DNA from: Halocaridina rubra
Lineage: Eukaryota > Arthropoda > Malacostraca > Decapoda > Atyidae
DNA: 64,000 bases
Direction of reading: 5' to 3'
Assembly: GCA_037179515.1 (NCBI GenBank)
Contig: JAXCGZ010020818.1
Span: 110,001-174,000 of the forward strand
A program made the position numbers and the translations under genes. Positions within the stretch are counted from its first letter, which is position 1. Each line of letters begins with the position of its first letter. The notes below the pieces were generated by a model that saw only the letters and a program-made list of their open reading frames with translations, was not told the DNA's origin and did not search any database. This document shows positions 49,755 to 64,000 of the stretch, piece after piece.

Positions 49755-51860
49755 AACAATATATAAATTTCTTGGTTTTTCAGTTGAAAGCATTATGTTA
49801 ATAGATCCTTCGATTCTTTTTGTTTGACTCTGCACTATAGAGTGTATATCAACCTCTCCATTGTTATATTGTAATACATGATGATTATCGGATACTAATT
49901 ATTACGGCATCAAGAGGTATTACCAACTAGGCACTTATTTGCAGAGATCAGCATTACCACAGTCCATAATTTGTTTGTTTGAATATAAATTATTTTTTTC
50001 TGTGAACTGTCATTTTTCTGATACGGTATATTTGCAAGCTACTAATAATTAATTTATAGGTAATTTTTTTTTATGCATTTAAGATGCATTATTAAGCTGG
50101 ATAAGAGATGTATTTACAATGATGCCATACAAAATCAAGCATTCATACATTAAATTAAAGTATTGTATAATAAGGTTTTATCAGTAAGTACTAGAGTCAC
50201 ACGTGTTTATAATGTTTATCACATTTGACATGACCTCTGATATACCACCTGTCCCTCAAGTTCATTCAAATTGTTAAGTAGACTTTCAGCATATTAGGGT
50301 GGCATGGACAATAATAAGAATAACTATATTTATTATAAGCTAAAATTTATTTTATTTCATAAATACCTATTGTGGGTACGACTGATTCAGTTATTTTGAA
50401 TATTCCCACAACATGTATTATTGACCAGAACACATATCTGGAATAAAACTTTTAGAATATACCCCTTGTGTTATTTGCAGTTGATGACTTCCAGCTCTCC
50501 TTTCATCCTTGATAGACTGTAGACTTGATGCACATGTTCATGAATAATTGTTTAATATAACCAGAATGAAATTCTACATTGCAGTATTTACACACTTTAC
50601 TGCACGTGCAGTACTTTAGGGTGTTAAAAAGATGCTTTCTCTCAATGCCTCATCAGTAGATGTAAGTGACTCATGAAGTTAGTCAGATAATACCATTCAT
50701 AATTACTGCATCTAAATTGTATATATTACAGTTGGTAGTCTCAGTTTTGATGACAACAATGACTCATGCATTTTAAAACAAAGGTGCTAACTCCTAGAGT
50801 TAGGAATCGAACCTTGAACTTGTATACAGGTGTCCTTGGCTTAGTTCGCATAGCCAGTGGTCATCGAGATGAATGAACTGGAACATGTACTTAAACTGTT
50901 GCATTATATTTCCATATTTCAACACACCATTGGCCATTAGTCTAATTAAACTTTCATTCCCATAATATACCAAGGGGGATAGATAGCATACAGGAATGCC
51001 TTCATGAATTATATATAAATCTAGACTACCACTTAGGGTGCAACTGTGAGCCTGGAACCTATAGTACTGGAGTCCAGACCATAGTACGTACATAATTAAA
51101 GGGCAGGGCCCTTAGGCTTAGAGCTTCTTTGGGCCCCTCGACATCCCCCAACGCCCCTCCCGGCCAATTTCGCACTCTTCTTTCATACTATTTATTACAA
51201 TAATATTTCATACGGAATAACAAAGAAAATGTCATCATCTTATCAGACAATATTTAGCATGAAGGAGAGCAATACCAAATTTCTGGTACTGTACTCTAAA
51301 GGTGAACATATTTAGGCCTTCATATGCATCTAACATCTCTCATATCAAAGATGATTCCTATAAATTAATTTCAGTGATGCACAAGGTGCATTTGCCGTAT
51401 ACAGTGTTAACATTTAACACTAAAAGAAAAAAATGGTCACATGGGCCCCTAGGCGTCAGCCACAGGGAAAATGTGGCACTGGTAATCTCTCTACTCACAA
51501 TACCATAGCCAGTATTTACAGGTGTACCTCAACTTATGACTGGATTGTATTCCGTTCAAATGGTGGTTGCAAGTCTATTATTATATCTGAGAGGTCACTT
51601 ATGATGCATATAATACATTACTTGTAAGCTTTGTGTACAATGATCTTAATCAAATGATATAATGTATTATTTCTGACCTACTGTTTGTATGTTTTTCATG
51701 TGCATGATTCAAAATTCCATTTATTATTAATGGCTTCACTTAATTATTGCAATGTAACGTAAGGCAAATGAGACAAGTGTAGGCTAGATAGGAAGTGTGG
51801 CGTTTCTCTCAAGAGACAAGACAGTCTGCGTCAGATGGTCAGTCAGCTGATTTTTGCCCT
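49755..51860. other. MED8 3' UTR candidate and intergenic DNA
   Basis: After the MED8 stop there are candidate poly(A) signals at 50149 and 50442. The rest has no recognisable gene. Confidence 0.5.
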
Positions 51861-52570
51861 AGATAAATCTTCTTCTTCTTCGTCTACATCTTTTCCCACT
51901 TTTATGTGGGGTCGATGTTTCTGGCCAGTTTTCTCCATTTGTTTTTGTCCCATACCTCATCACCCAACAAACCTTGGGACCTCAGATTGTCATTGATGCA
52001 ATCCATCCTCCTACGCTTTGGTCTCCCTCTCCTTCTCCAACCCTGTATATCCATTTCCATCATCCTCCTCCCAACACACTGTTCATCCCTCCTAACGACA
52101 TGACCATACCATCTTAGTCTACTTTCTTGTATCTTATCTGATATTTCTCTAACTTTTGAGGTACTGTACCTCTAATTACCCCGTTTCTGATCTTATCGCG
52201 TCTTGTCACCCCACACATCCATCTCAACATCCTCATCTCTGCCATATCCAGTTTTTTCTTTTGTGTCTTCTTTATTGCCCATGTCTCTGCTCCATACATC
52301 ATCGCAGGTCTCACAACTGTCTTATGCACTATACCCCTCAACCTAATCCCTATTCTCCTGTCGCACAACACCCCAGACACTTTTCTAGTTCTTCTATCCC
52401 GCTTGTATTCTGTGGGTTATATCTGACTAGGTCACCATCCTCTGTTACTGTTGATCCCAAATACTTGCACTTTTCAACTCTTTTCAACACCTTCCCCTGC
52501 AAATTGACCTCCCCATCCTCATCATCTCTCAACCTCAAGTACTCCGGCCATAAAAATATTGCCAAAACCA
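51860..52570 (-). mobile_element. RTE-like LINE fragment, 3' part
   Basis: On the minus strand the text KVEKCKYLGSTVTEDGDL, MMYGAETWAIKK, MRMLRWMCGVTRRDKIRN and further degraded sequence down to about 51860 match the post-RT region of RTE-type elements. It has two frames (52571-52350 and 52380-52114), a short deletion between them and no RT core. It belongs to a different family from the LINE at 1-3122, since the wording differs at most positions. Confidence 0.75.
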
Positions 52571-52610
52571 ATATTTGCCCTAGATAAATATGTACCCTAA
52601 AACTCTAGTA

Positions 52611-52800
52611 GTTCTGGTTTTACGTCACGGACTCCCTTTTCTACCAAGGGCTAGGACGGTTGCATTCTTGTGAAAGACTTATTTTGGCAGATGTAATCGT
52701 TACCCTGAGTGCATGCCCTTGCCACCCTCAGACCGTGATGGGGCGCGAATCCTCGACCTGATGCCTCAAAGTCGCGGATGTTACCGCTTGAGCCATGGTG
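52611..52800 (-). mobile_element. tRNA-derived SINE-like repeat, inverted copy
   Basis: Reverse complement of 45881-46070 with several substitutions. Read on the minus strand: GGCTCAAGCGGTAA then GATTCGCGCCC, then a shared 110-bp body ending in TTTTACG text at 52611. Confidence 0.65.
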
Positions 52801-52804
52801 ACTA

Positions 52805-53340
52805 CCAAAAACTTTAGTAGTTACCCTAAGAACACTTTAACTGGTGGTACTTCTATGTTAAGCATTTCATTATGTAATCATTTCAGTACACAAGGTTTTA
52901 ATTCAGTAAATAGATAACCTAATTTATTCTTTATTATTTCTTAGAATTATATAAAATAAAAAGAAGAGTACCTCAGCACTGTCTTAAAAACTTATTATAA
53001 CTGCAATTATTTAAAGAAAAATATATACAAATGACTTCTATATAGGGTAATTTCTTCATAATTGATAGTCCTATGTGTGACCATGATATAAGGTGACATG
53101 TAGCATTGATAAGCATGTACATATATCATTTATAGTCATGTTCTTTACAACTGGCAATAAAGCATATAATATGTTTAATTATCTAAAAAAGTGACACTTG
53201 AAAAGACAAACAATAGCAACAAATGTATGATTTACAGATGTCAATGCAACCACTGAATAATGCAGTCAGGTATTAACTTCAAAAGTGAAAACTCTAAGCC
53301 TGAATATCTAGATGGAAGGAGTTACTACCTGAATCACTGG
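52805..53340. other. unannotated AT-rich spacer
   Basis: No recognisable feature. Confidence 0.5.
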
Positions 53341-53349
53341 AAAAACAAT

Positions 53350-53350
<1 letters not shown>

Positions 53351-53448
<98 letters not shown>

Positions 53449-53456
53449 ATATATAT
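53351..53456. repeat. (TA)n microsatellite
   Basis: About 106 bp of TA with one TTTA slip near 53435. Confidence 0.95.
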
Positions 53457-53468
53457 GCACGGTACTTT

Positions 53469-55265
<1,797 letters not shown>

Positions 55266-55266
<1 letters not shown>

Positions 55267-58200
55267 TTTCTCTTCTTCTTTCTATATTCTGTGAGAGGGA
55301 GAACATAAAAATGAGGCCATCTCTGTCCCAAACCTCTCCCACCCATGGGTCGGTAGGAGGGGTAGCCATTAGGAGACTTAAACAGAAAATCAAGAATTTA
55401 GAGGCAATGGTTATAAGCCTTCATGAAAAAATTTGGAATATGGATGGAGAAATGGAAGAGAATGAAAACCTTAGAGAGGAAATAAGATCTTTGTAGGAAG
55501 CAAATAAAGCACAAGGGCAGGAGAGAAAGGAACTAGAAAAAAGAATAAAGAAGCTGGAAGGGGAAAAGAGTCAACTAGAAACTAGAATTTCTTAACAAGA
55601 AGATAAAAACAAACAGCTGAATGACAACCTAAAGGAATTAGATGTTAGTTCACTGCTCTCTTCTGAGAGAGACGAGATTGCTGCTTGGAATGTCCAGATT
55701 AAGGAAAACATTGAACAGTTTAGAAAAGAGTTCCAGGAGCTGAATATGGAAAATGATGCCATGAAAACTTCCTTTGCTGATGCACTAAAGGGGAATGTGA
55801 CAGTAAAGAGGCTGTAAATTTGGTGGCGCTGGAAAACATTCAAACAGTTGACTATAAAGAGACAGTAATCGAAAAAATGAAAGACGTTGTGATGGAAAGG
55901 GCAAACCCACTGATCAAACAGGCACTTGATAAAGAGAAGACAGTGGTAATCTCAGGCATAAGCAAATCCCAGGAGCCAACATGGCAGGGGAAACTTGAAG
56001 AAAATAAAGCTAGGGTTGTAGACCTGATAAGAAAGCTTGGAGTACTTTGTGGTCCTGAGGATATTGTAAACATACACCAACTAGGTAAATATTCGAGGGA
56101 AGGAAAGCCGAGACCAACAAAAGTAACCTTTGAGAGAGGGGAAACATGTAGGGGAATATTGTTGAGAAAAAAAGTCTAAAAGACCTTCAAGAATTCAAAG
56201 AAGTGTTCATTAGACGATACAGAACACAGGATTAGATGGGAAAAATAAAAAAACTTGTTGCAAGAGGCAAGAGGGTTAAATGTGGAAAGAAATGAAGAAG
56301 AGAAGAAAAAATTTCATTTCAGAGTTCTTCCAGACAAAGGGGAGATAAAGAAGATAATGACAGAAGATCAGGGGATGGGGCCTCATTAAGATGAGCCATC
56401 ACTACTTGATCTAGTGTTCACAGATAATGTGTTGGATATTGAAAAAATTGAGTATGAACCACCAATTGGAAAGAGTGACCACTGTGTGTTGTTGATGGAG
56501 TATATCATTGAAGATATTCTTCCTGAGAGTAGAGGCACTGAGGACATGAGGATGAACTATCCGAAAGGAGATTACATCAAAATGAATGAGCTTTTTGCAG
56601 TTATTGACTGGAGAACCTTATTTTACAACAAATCTGTACAAGAAATGTATGACATCTTTTGTGAGAAATATGGGAAGATAGTAGATTGCTGCATACCTGT
56701 CACCAAAGTAGGCGTAATTCATGCCAGAGAGAAATGGTTCGATAATGGGTGTAAAAGAGCTAAGGAGTGGAGAGACAAATGCTGGAAAAGGTATAGGAGG
56801 AGAAAAAACATAAATGCCTGGCAAACCTACAAAAGAGCAAGAAATGACTACCTAAGTAAAAGGAGAGAGGCAGAGAGAGACTATGAGAGGGACATCACCA
56901 GGAAGGCTAAAGAAAATCCCAAGCTTTTCCACAGCTTTATCAGAGGAAAACTGAAGGTAAAAGAACAGGTTTTAAGGCTAAAGAGAGCGGATGGAAGCAT
57001 CACTGAGACGGATGAAGAGATCTGCAAAGAATTGAACAAGGAGTTTCAGTCAGTATTTACAGTAGAAAATACCCCACCCCCTCAGATTGCACTGATAGAA
57101 GCTCAAGGGCCGGTATTAGAGAACATCAACCTTACAGCCACAGAGGTATGCAAAGCACTGATGGATTTAGATGTTTATAAAGCTACAGGTCCTGATGACA
57201 TATCCCGTCATGTGCTTAAAAAATGCGCAAACACAATATCAGTGGCACTAAGTATCATATTTAAGGAGTCACTGGAGTCGGGGGAGATTCCAAGATGCTG
57301 AAAACAAGCAAATGTGATACCTATCTTCAAAAAGGGAAGGAGGGATACGGCTCTGAACTATAGACCAGTTTCCTTGACCAGCATACTTTGCAAAGTTATG
57401 GAGAAACTACTAAGGAAACATATCTCTCTTCACTTGAAATCCTTCAACTTTTTGTCAGTGAGGTAACATGGCTTCAGAGAAGGTAGATCAACAGTAACAA
57501 ACTTATTAGAATTTTATGATGAGGTAAGCCAAATCTTACAGGAAAGAGAGGGCTGGGCAGATTGCATATTCCTAGACTTCCAGAAAGCGTTTGACACTGT
57601 TCCACATGGGAGACTTATTAGGAAGCTGCAATCAATGGCTAGAATAGGTGGAAATGTTTTGGAATGGATAAAAACTTACTTAGAAGGAAGGGAACAGAGG
57701 GTTAGAGTAAGACACTCAGTGTCTGAATGGAGAAGAGTTAGTAGTGGAGTTCCACAGGGTTCAGCTTTAGGGCCACTTTTGTTCCTTGTATATGTAAATG
57801 ACCTACCAGAGTCTGTAAATTCATTCATGAATATGTTTGCAGATGATGCAAAGATTGTGAAGAAAGTAAAAAACGAGAACAATGGTAGAGAACTTCAGGA
57901 GGATCTACATAATCTGCATGAGTGGTCAGAAAAGTGGCTAATGAAATTCAATACTTCAAAATGTAAGGTAATGAGAATGGGTACAAGTGCAAGAAGGCCC
58001 AAGCTTGACTACTCGGTGGCTGGAGTACAACCTCAAGAGACAGAAAATGAGAGAGATCTAGGAGTAAACATACTGGCAGATTTGTCTCCAGAAATACATA
58101 TAAATGGCATAGTAAGGGCAGCATATGCATTCTTATCAAATGTAAGGGTAGTCTTCAGGCACATGGACAAGGAAATGTTCAGAAATATTTATGTAACCTA

Positions 58201-58718
58201 TGTGAGGCCAAAACTCGAATATGCAGCCCCCTTTTGGAATCCGCACTTGAAAAAGCACATAGCTAAGCTTGAAAAAGTTCAAAGACATGCCACGAAACTG
58301 GTGCCAGAAATACGCAATCTCAGTTATGATGAGAGGCTGAGGGAATTAGACTTACCATCACTGGAAGCTAGAAGAGTGAGGGGGGATATGGTGACAGTCT
58401 TTAAATTCCTTCATGGTTATGATAGAGTGGATAGGGATCGATATTTTGATATGGCTGGCTCTAGAACTAGAGGTCATAGTTTGAAGCTTCGTAAGAAAAC
58501 TTCTTTGCAGGATGTAAGGAAATACTTTTTCAGTGTAAGAGTAGTTGATAATTGGAATTCGCTAAGCGAGGAGGTAGTTAATGCTATCTCAATCCATAGT
58601 TTTAAGGACAGGTATGATAAGTATCACTAAGTATAAAATGGAAGCGATCAGGAGACGGGAAGATACGAGCTTTGGGCTCTTTCCCGTAAACACAATTAGG
58701 TAATCACAATTAGGTAAT
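55266..58718 (+). mobile_element. CR1-like LINE copy L, endonuclease deleted
   Basis: Starts just before the ORF1 ATG (55311) and runs to the tail. ORF1 is broken by stops near 55494 (Glu to TAG) and 55594 (Lys/Gln to TAA), an indel near 55805 and others near 56178 and 56234. At 56393 the ORF1 end joins directly to the last quarter of the endonuclease (DEPSLLDLVFTDNV), so the catalytic part is gone. From there ORF2 keeps one frame to 58630 with two stops: Trp to TGA (57299-57301) and Gln to TAA (57464-57466). It is non-autonomous. Confidence 0.9.
56393..58630 (+). pseudogene. CR1-like ORF2 without endonuclease core, copy L
   Basis: Single frame apart from two nonsense codons. Order: endonuclease remnant (SLLDLVFTDN, GKSDHCVLL), linker (WFDNGCKRAKEWRDKCW), RT fingers (YKATGPDDISRHVLK), motif A KAFDTVPH, motif [15 protein letters not shown], motif C FADDAKIV, post-RT domain and a normal C-terminus at 58630. 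The Gln-to-stop codon at 57464 (VR-stop-HGFREG) is also present in copy M, so the two share ancestry. Confidence 0.85.
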
Positions 58719-61605
58719 CACACAAATGCTGATGGATTAGCTGGTAAGACAGAAGAATTGAAAGATAGGATTCACAACAGTAAGGCAGATATAGTAGCAA
58801 TTATAGAGACTAAGTTGAGTGAGGACATAATCAGTGTCACAGTTTTTCCTAAGGGCTTCAGAATATTAAGGGTTGAAAGATCTGAGAGGACTGGTGGAGG
58901 GATAGCACTGCTCATAAGTGAAAGGATTCAAGTTGAAGAAATAAACTTGGCTATAGAAAGTGAGTTCAAGGAATTTCTTGTTGCTTGCATAAATACTGGG
59001 TCAGAGAGCATTATAATAACTGTTGTATATAACCCACCAAGGAACCAAAATAGGCTTGAAGTTTATGAGGAAAGTCATGTAGGTACTATTGAAGTCATAA
59101 ACTCAGTTGTTAACATGGCATGGGAGAAAAAATGTAGGATTTTGATTATGGGAGATTTTAATCATAAAGAGATAGATTGGATAAATCTTTACCCACACTG
59201 TGGTGAGGACTCATTTGGGGCAAGATTCCTAGATTGTGTACAAGGGAATTTCCTACACCAACATGTAATGGAACCAACGAGGGCCAGGGGTGGTGATGAG
59301 CCATCACTACTTGATCTAGTATTCACAGTTTATGTGTTGGATATTGAAAAAATTGAGTATGAACCACCAATTGGAAAGAGTGACCACTGTGTTTGTTGAT
59401 GGAATATATAATTGAAGATATTCTGCCCGAGAGTAGAGGCACTGTGGACATGAGGAGGAACTATCCGAAAGGAGATTGCATCAAAATGAATGAGCTTTTT
59501 GCAGTTATTGACTGGAGAACCTTATTTTACAACAAATCTGTACAAGAAATGTATGACATCTTTTGTGAGAAATATGGGAAGATAGTAGATTGCTGCATAC
59601 CTGTCACCAAAGTAGGTGTAATTCATGCCAGAGAGAAATGGTTCGATAATGGGTGTAAAAGAGCTAAGGAGTGGAGAGGCAAATGCTGGAAAAGGTATAG
59701 GAGGAGAAAAAAACATAAATGCCTGGCAAACCTACAAAAGAGCAAGAAATGACTACCTAAGTAAAAGGAGAGAGGCAGAGAGAGACTATGAGAGGGACAT
59801 CACCAGGAAGGCTAAAGAAAATCCCAAGCTTTTCCACAGCTTTATCAGAGGAAAACTGAAGGTCAAAGAACCGGTTTTAAGGCTAAAGAGAGTGGATGGA
59901 AGCATCACTGAGACGGATGAAGAGATCTGCAAAGAATTGAACAAGGAGTTTCAGTCAGTATTTACAGTAGAAAATACCCCACCCCCTCAGATTTCAGAGA
60001 TAGAAGCTCAATGGCCGGTATTAGAGAACATCAACCTTACAGCCACAGAGGTATGCAAAGCGCTGATGGATTTAAATGTTCATAAAGCTACAGGTCCTGA
60101 TGACATATCCCGTCATGTGCTTAAAAAATGTGCAAACTCAATATCAGTGGCACTAAGTATCATATTTAAAAAGTCACTGGAGTCGGGGGAGATTCCAAGA
60201 TGCTGGAAACAAGCAAATGTGATACCTATCTTCAAAAAGGAAAGGAGGGATACGGCTCTGAACTATAGACCAGTTTCCTTGACCAGCATAGTTTGCAAAG
60301 TTATGGAGAAACTACTAAGGAAACATATCTCTCTTCACTTGGAATCCTTCAACTATTTGTCAGTGAGGTAACATGGCTTCAGAGAAGGTAGATCAACCGT
60401 AACAAACTTATAATTTTACGATGAGGTAAGCTGAATCTTACAGGAAAGAGAGGGCTGGGCAGATTGCATATTCCTAGACTTCCAGAAAGCGTTTGACACT
60501 GTTCCAAATGGGAGACTTATTAGGAAGCTATAAGCAATGGCTAGAATAGGTGGAAATGTTTTGGAATGGATAAAAACTTACTTAGAAGGAAGGGAACAGA
60601 GGGTTAGAATAAGACACTCAGTGTCTGAATGGAGAAGAGTTAGTAGTGGAGTTCCAAAGGTTTCAGTTTTAGGGCCACTTTTGTTCCTTGTATATGTAAG
60701 TGACCTACCAGAGTCTGTAAATTCATTCATGAATATGTTTGCAGATGATGCAAAGATTGTGAAGAAAGTAAAAAAATGAGAACAATGGCAGAGAACTTCA
60801 GGAAGATCTAAATAGTGTGCATTAGTGGTCAGAAAAGTGGCTAATGAAATTCTATACTTCAAAATGTAAGGTAATGAGAATGGGTACAAGTGCAAGAAGG
60901 CCCAAGCTTGACTACTCGGTGGCTGGAGTACAACTTCAATAGACAGAATATGAGAGAGATCTAGGAGTAAACATACTGGCAGCTTTGTCTCCAGAAATAC
61001 ATATAAATGGCATAGTAAGGGCAGAATATGCTTTCTTATCAAATGTAAGGGTAGCCTTCAGGCACATGGACAAGGAAATGTTCAGAAATATTTATGTAAC
61101 CTATGTGAGGCCAAAACTCGAATATGCAGCCCCCTTTTGGAATCCGCACTTGAAAAAGCACATAGCTAAGCTTGAAAAAGTTCAAAGACATGCCACGAAA
61201 CTGGTGCCAGAAATACGCAATCTCAGTTATGATGAGAGGCTGAGGGAATTAGACTTACCATCACTCGAAGCAAGAAGAGTGAGGGGGGATATGTTGACAG
61301 TCTGTAAATTCCTTCATGGATATGATAGAGTGTATAGTGATCGATATTTTGATATGGCAGGCTCTAGAACTAGAGGTCATAGTTTGAAGCTTCGTAAGAA
61401 ACCTTCTTTGCAGGATGTAAGTAAATACTTTTTCAGTGTAGGAGTAGTTGATAATTGGAATTGGCTAAGCGAGGAGGTAGTTTATGCTATCTCAATCCAT
61501 AGTTTTAAGGACAGGTATGATAAGTATCACTAAGTATAAAATGGAAGCGATCAGGAGACGGGAAGATACGAGCTTTGGGCTCTTTCCCGTAATCACAATT
61601 AGGTA
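58719..61605 (+). mobile_element. CR1-like LINE copy M, begins in the tail of copy L
   Basis: Its 5' end (ACAAATGCTGATGG, endonuclease start) directly follows two tail repeats of copy L. The endonuclease is well kept (ITETK reads IETK, GDFNHKEIDW intact, GKSDHCV then a one-base loss near 59393). Other damage: one-base gain in an A run near 59708, the Gln-to-TAA stop shared with copy L (near 60369), a 5-base loss near 60412, stops near 60430 and 60532, and a gain near 60775. It ends in one tail repeat and passes into ACAT/TA repeats. Confidence 0.9.
58758..59399 (+). pseudogene. CR1-like AP endonuclease, copy M
   Basis: A 213-codon open stretch holds nearly the whole endonuclease: ETKLSEDI, GGGIALLISERIQVEEI, VVYNPPRNQNR, ILIMGDFNHKEIDWIN (catalytic DFN present), SLLDLVFTV and GKSDHCV (catalytic His present). 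A one-base deletion at the end pushes it out of frame. It is the best-preserved endonuclease of this family in the window and can be used to judge which copies have lost catalytic residues. Confidence 0.8.
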
Positions 61606-61812
<207 letters not shown>

Positions 61813-63695
61813 CAGCAGCACTGTTCTAAAAGTATATATTAAGTAAATAGCTTTATTTATTTACTTGTTTATGTACTTGGTTAACTGAAGGAATTAGATT
61901 TGAATAATTTACAAAATTACCAAGTACACGGCCTTAAATACAATCCTTATGCGATAGAGTTTGTTGAGGTTGGTGAGAGAATAATCACATGGTATTGTTG
62001 TATACGTATATATCTAGCTATTGGTTTTAATTTATTCATTTAATTATGTTACTGGTTATTTTGCGGAATTAAATTTACTTTATTTACAAAACTTCCAAAT
62101 GCACAGCCTTATATATGAACTTTATGCAAGAAATTTTGTTGAGGTCGGTTTTTGGAATATTTTTTCAAGTACTTAGAAGAAAACCAAAAAAAAAAAAAAC
62201 TTATGAAAAGAGTTATATGAAAAAGGATTATTGGACAATATCAACTAAAGTATTTATGGATAAAGTAAATACTACCTATAAAAAACTAAAACCTATTACA
62301 AAACATGACTCGAAAAGAAAAATAAAAAAAAATGATCTTAGCAATGGATAAAGAAAGTACAAAAAAAGTTAAGTTTAAGAATTTACTCCAAATGGAAACA
62401 GAAATGAAAAGTGCAGAAAAGCTATATGGCAATGGATCAGCATCAGTTACTTTTTTTTTTTTTACAAAATAACAAAAACTATAAGATTTGGAGAAAAAGA
62501 GAAACCAAGAGGACAACACAGTGAGAACTCACTTTAAGAGAAAAGCCATTGTAAAGGCATTGCTTCTCAACCTCTCGTCTATTTCTTGAAACGTTGAAAC
62601 CATCAGCAACTTGCTGCATAATAATAGTAGGCTGCATTGCCACTGCTCTTTACACATGTTCTTATCTCTGGATGTTCGTATGTTGGATGTTTGTAAGTCG
62701 AGGAGCGTCTGTATATGACTCATAAAGTCATATAGTTATGAAACGAACATGAGAACAACAAATGAACAAAGTAAGGTAGAGAGCAATGCTCCAGCGTATC
62801 TTGCCTATCCTCATGCTTTTGTCAGTTGCTTGGACAAAAGAAAAAAAAAATCAAAGTGAAGGGGATGCCCCTCCCTTGCTCCCTTATCTCTTTTATTCAG
62901 CTTTTGTGGCATGCAGGGAATACGAGTGAGGTATTAGAGGTCCTAAACATCACCAGTATATATAAGTGTGTTTGTCTTTTAATGTCTGGTCTAAGTTCTT
63001 AAATGTTTGGCATTGGGAAACATCATATTTGGATAAAAATTTATATGCTGTACTCCATTAATAATTCAGATATTTTACTATACGGTATAGCAACAAAAAC
63101 AGTATGCAGTACTTAGCTGTTAATGATAATACTGTGCTCTACCCATAAAAGTACAACTTTGCGAACTGTTCTAACACAAATAGGACTGTGTTCTCTGAGC
63201 AACTTTGAAAAAAGAGGTAAATGGGTATGGAAGCTGTTTGATCATGGAATATTTGATTGAATGGAGTTTGAATAATTCTGTGCCAAAAATAAAAAATGGT
63301 TATTTCATTTTCCTTATTTCCGATCATGGTAGTAATCATCAAACGAGAAGGTTATAAAGCCTCACTTAATACCCTTCACCCCTTTTTCAGCTTCATTCTG
63401 TTGATTTACTTGAAATTTTTTTATTACGTTAAAATATCTTGACTTCTTAAATGTATCACAATCATTATTATGGGGGTGCTCTGTAGCCATGATTCACTAC
63501 ATATTTCAGGGTAAATATGTGAATCAGTTTGCCACATGTTTTGAAATACATGCTAACTCACTTTTAAATACCAGGAGACAAACCACTTAGTAGTCGAGGT
63601 AGAAAACCAAAAAAATATCTATTATGTTTTTAATCTATAATTTATTACCAGGAAATTAACAAAATATTTAAAATAAATCGGACACATCTGTAAAA

Positions 63696-63698
<3 letters not shown>
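61813..63698. other. unannotated AT-rich region
   Basis: Short ORFs only. No recognisable protein, RNA gene or transposon. Confidence 0.5.
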
Positions 63699-63986
<288 letters not shown>

Positions 63987-64000
63987 TACATACATATATA

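Noticed and set aside
49420..51627. Small ORFs downstream of MED8
   Set aside because: No homology, start context or splice evidence visible; consistent with chance in AT-rich DNA.

Overview
The window is repeat-dense eukaryotic DNA, most likely from an arthropod and probably a decapod crustacean. That is inferred from the non-LTR retrotransposon families, the very long (TA)n, (GA)n and (TTA)n tracts, and a spliced metazoan gene. There are no bacterial-type operons, and nearly all long open frames are retrotransposon remains.

Layout. 1-3122: RTE/BovB-like LINE (+), frame-broken, ending in (TA)n. 3372-3502: a possible terminal exon of a membrane-protein gene (ionotropic-receptor-like, weak). 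About 4640-6890: decayed LINE of another family (-). 7356-10229: L2/CR1-like LINE (-) with (GA)n tracts at both ends. 10868-22440: head-to-tail array of a CR1/Rex1-like LINE (-), including a 2.2-kb tandem duplication and a near full-length copy lacking its RT core. 22814-30968: a very young LTR element with 1.07-kb LTRs, one unrecognised (possibly BEN-like) ORF, no visible pol, and an unusual right end: an LTR-LTR junction followed by a fold-back. 31580-36905: more minus-strand copies of the CR1-like LINE. 38180-41400: a plus-strand copy. 44358-49754: the one confidently identified host gene, Mediator subunit 8 (MED8), in five coding exons. 45881-46070 and 52611-52800: inverted copies of a tRNA-like SINE. 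51860-52570: fragment of a second RTE-like LINE. 53340-54294: composite (TA)n array. 54295-55266: four tandem 273-279-bp units, each with a tRNA-like segment. 55266-61605: two more CR1-like LINE copies (+), the second starting exactly in the tail of the first. 61810-64000: no recognisable gene, with (TA)n near the end.

How the parts relate. The CR1-like family dominates. It encodes ORF1p (coiled coil plus a folded domain) and ORF2p (AP endonuclease plus reverse transcriptase), and ends in a roughly 14-bp tandem tail. New copies repeatedly begin in the tail of an older copy, which builds head-to-tail arrays that later recombine. ORF2 lies in the -1 frame relative to ORF1, has no AUG before its endonuclease, and the overlap holds a canonical slippery heptamer in three of four copies. 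The LTR element appears recent (about four differences between its LTRs by eye) and carries structures expected of unintegrated or self-integrated cDNA. MED8 looks intact and is the only clear cellular function.
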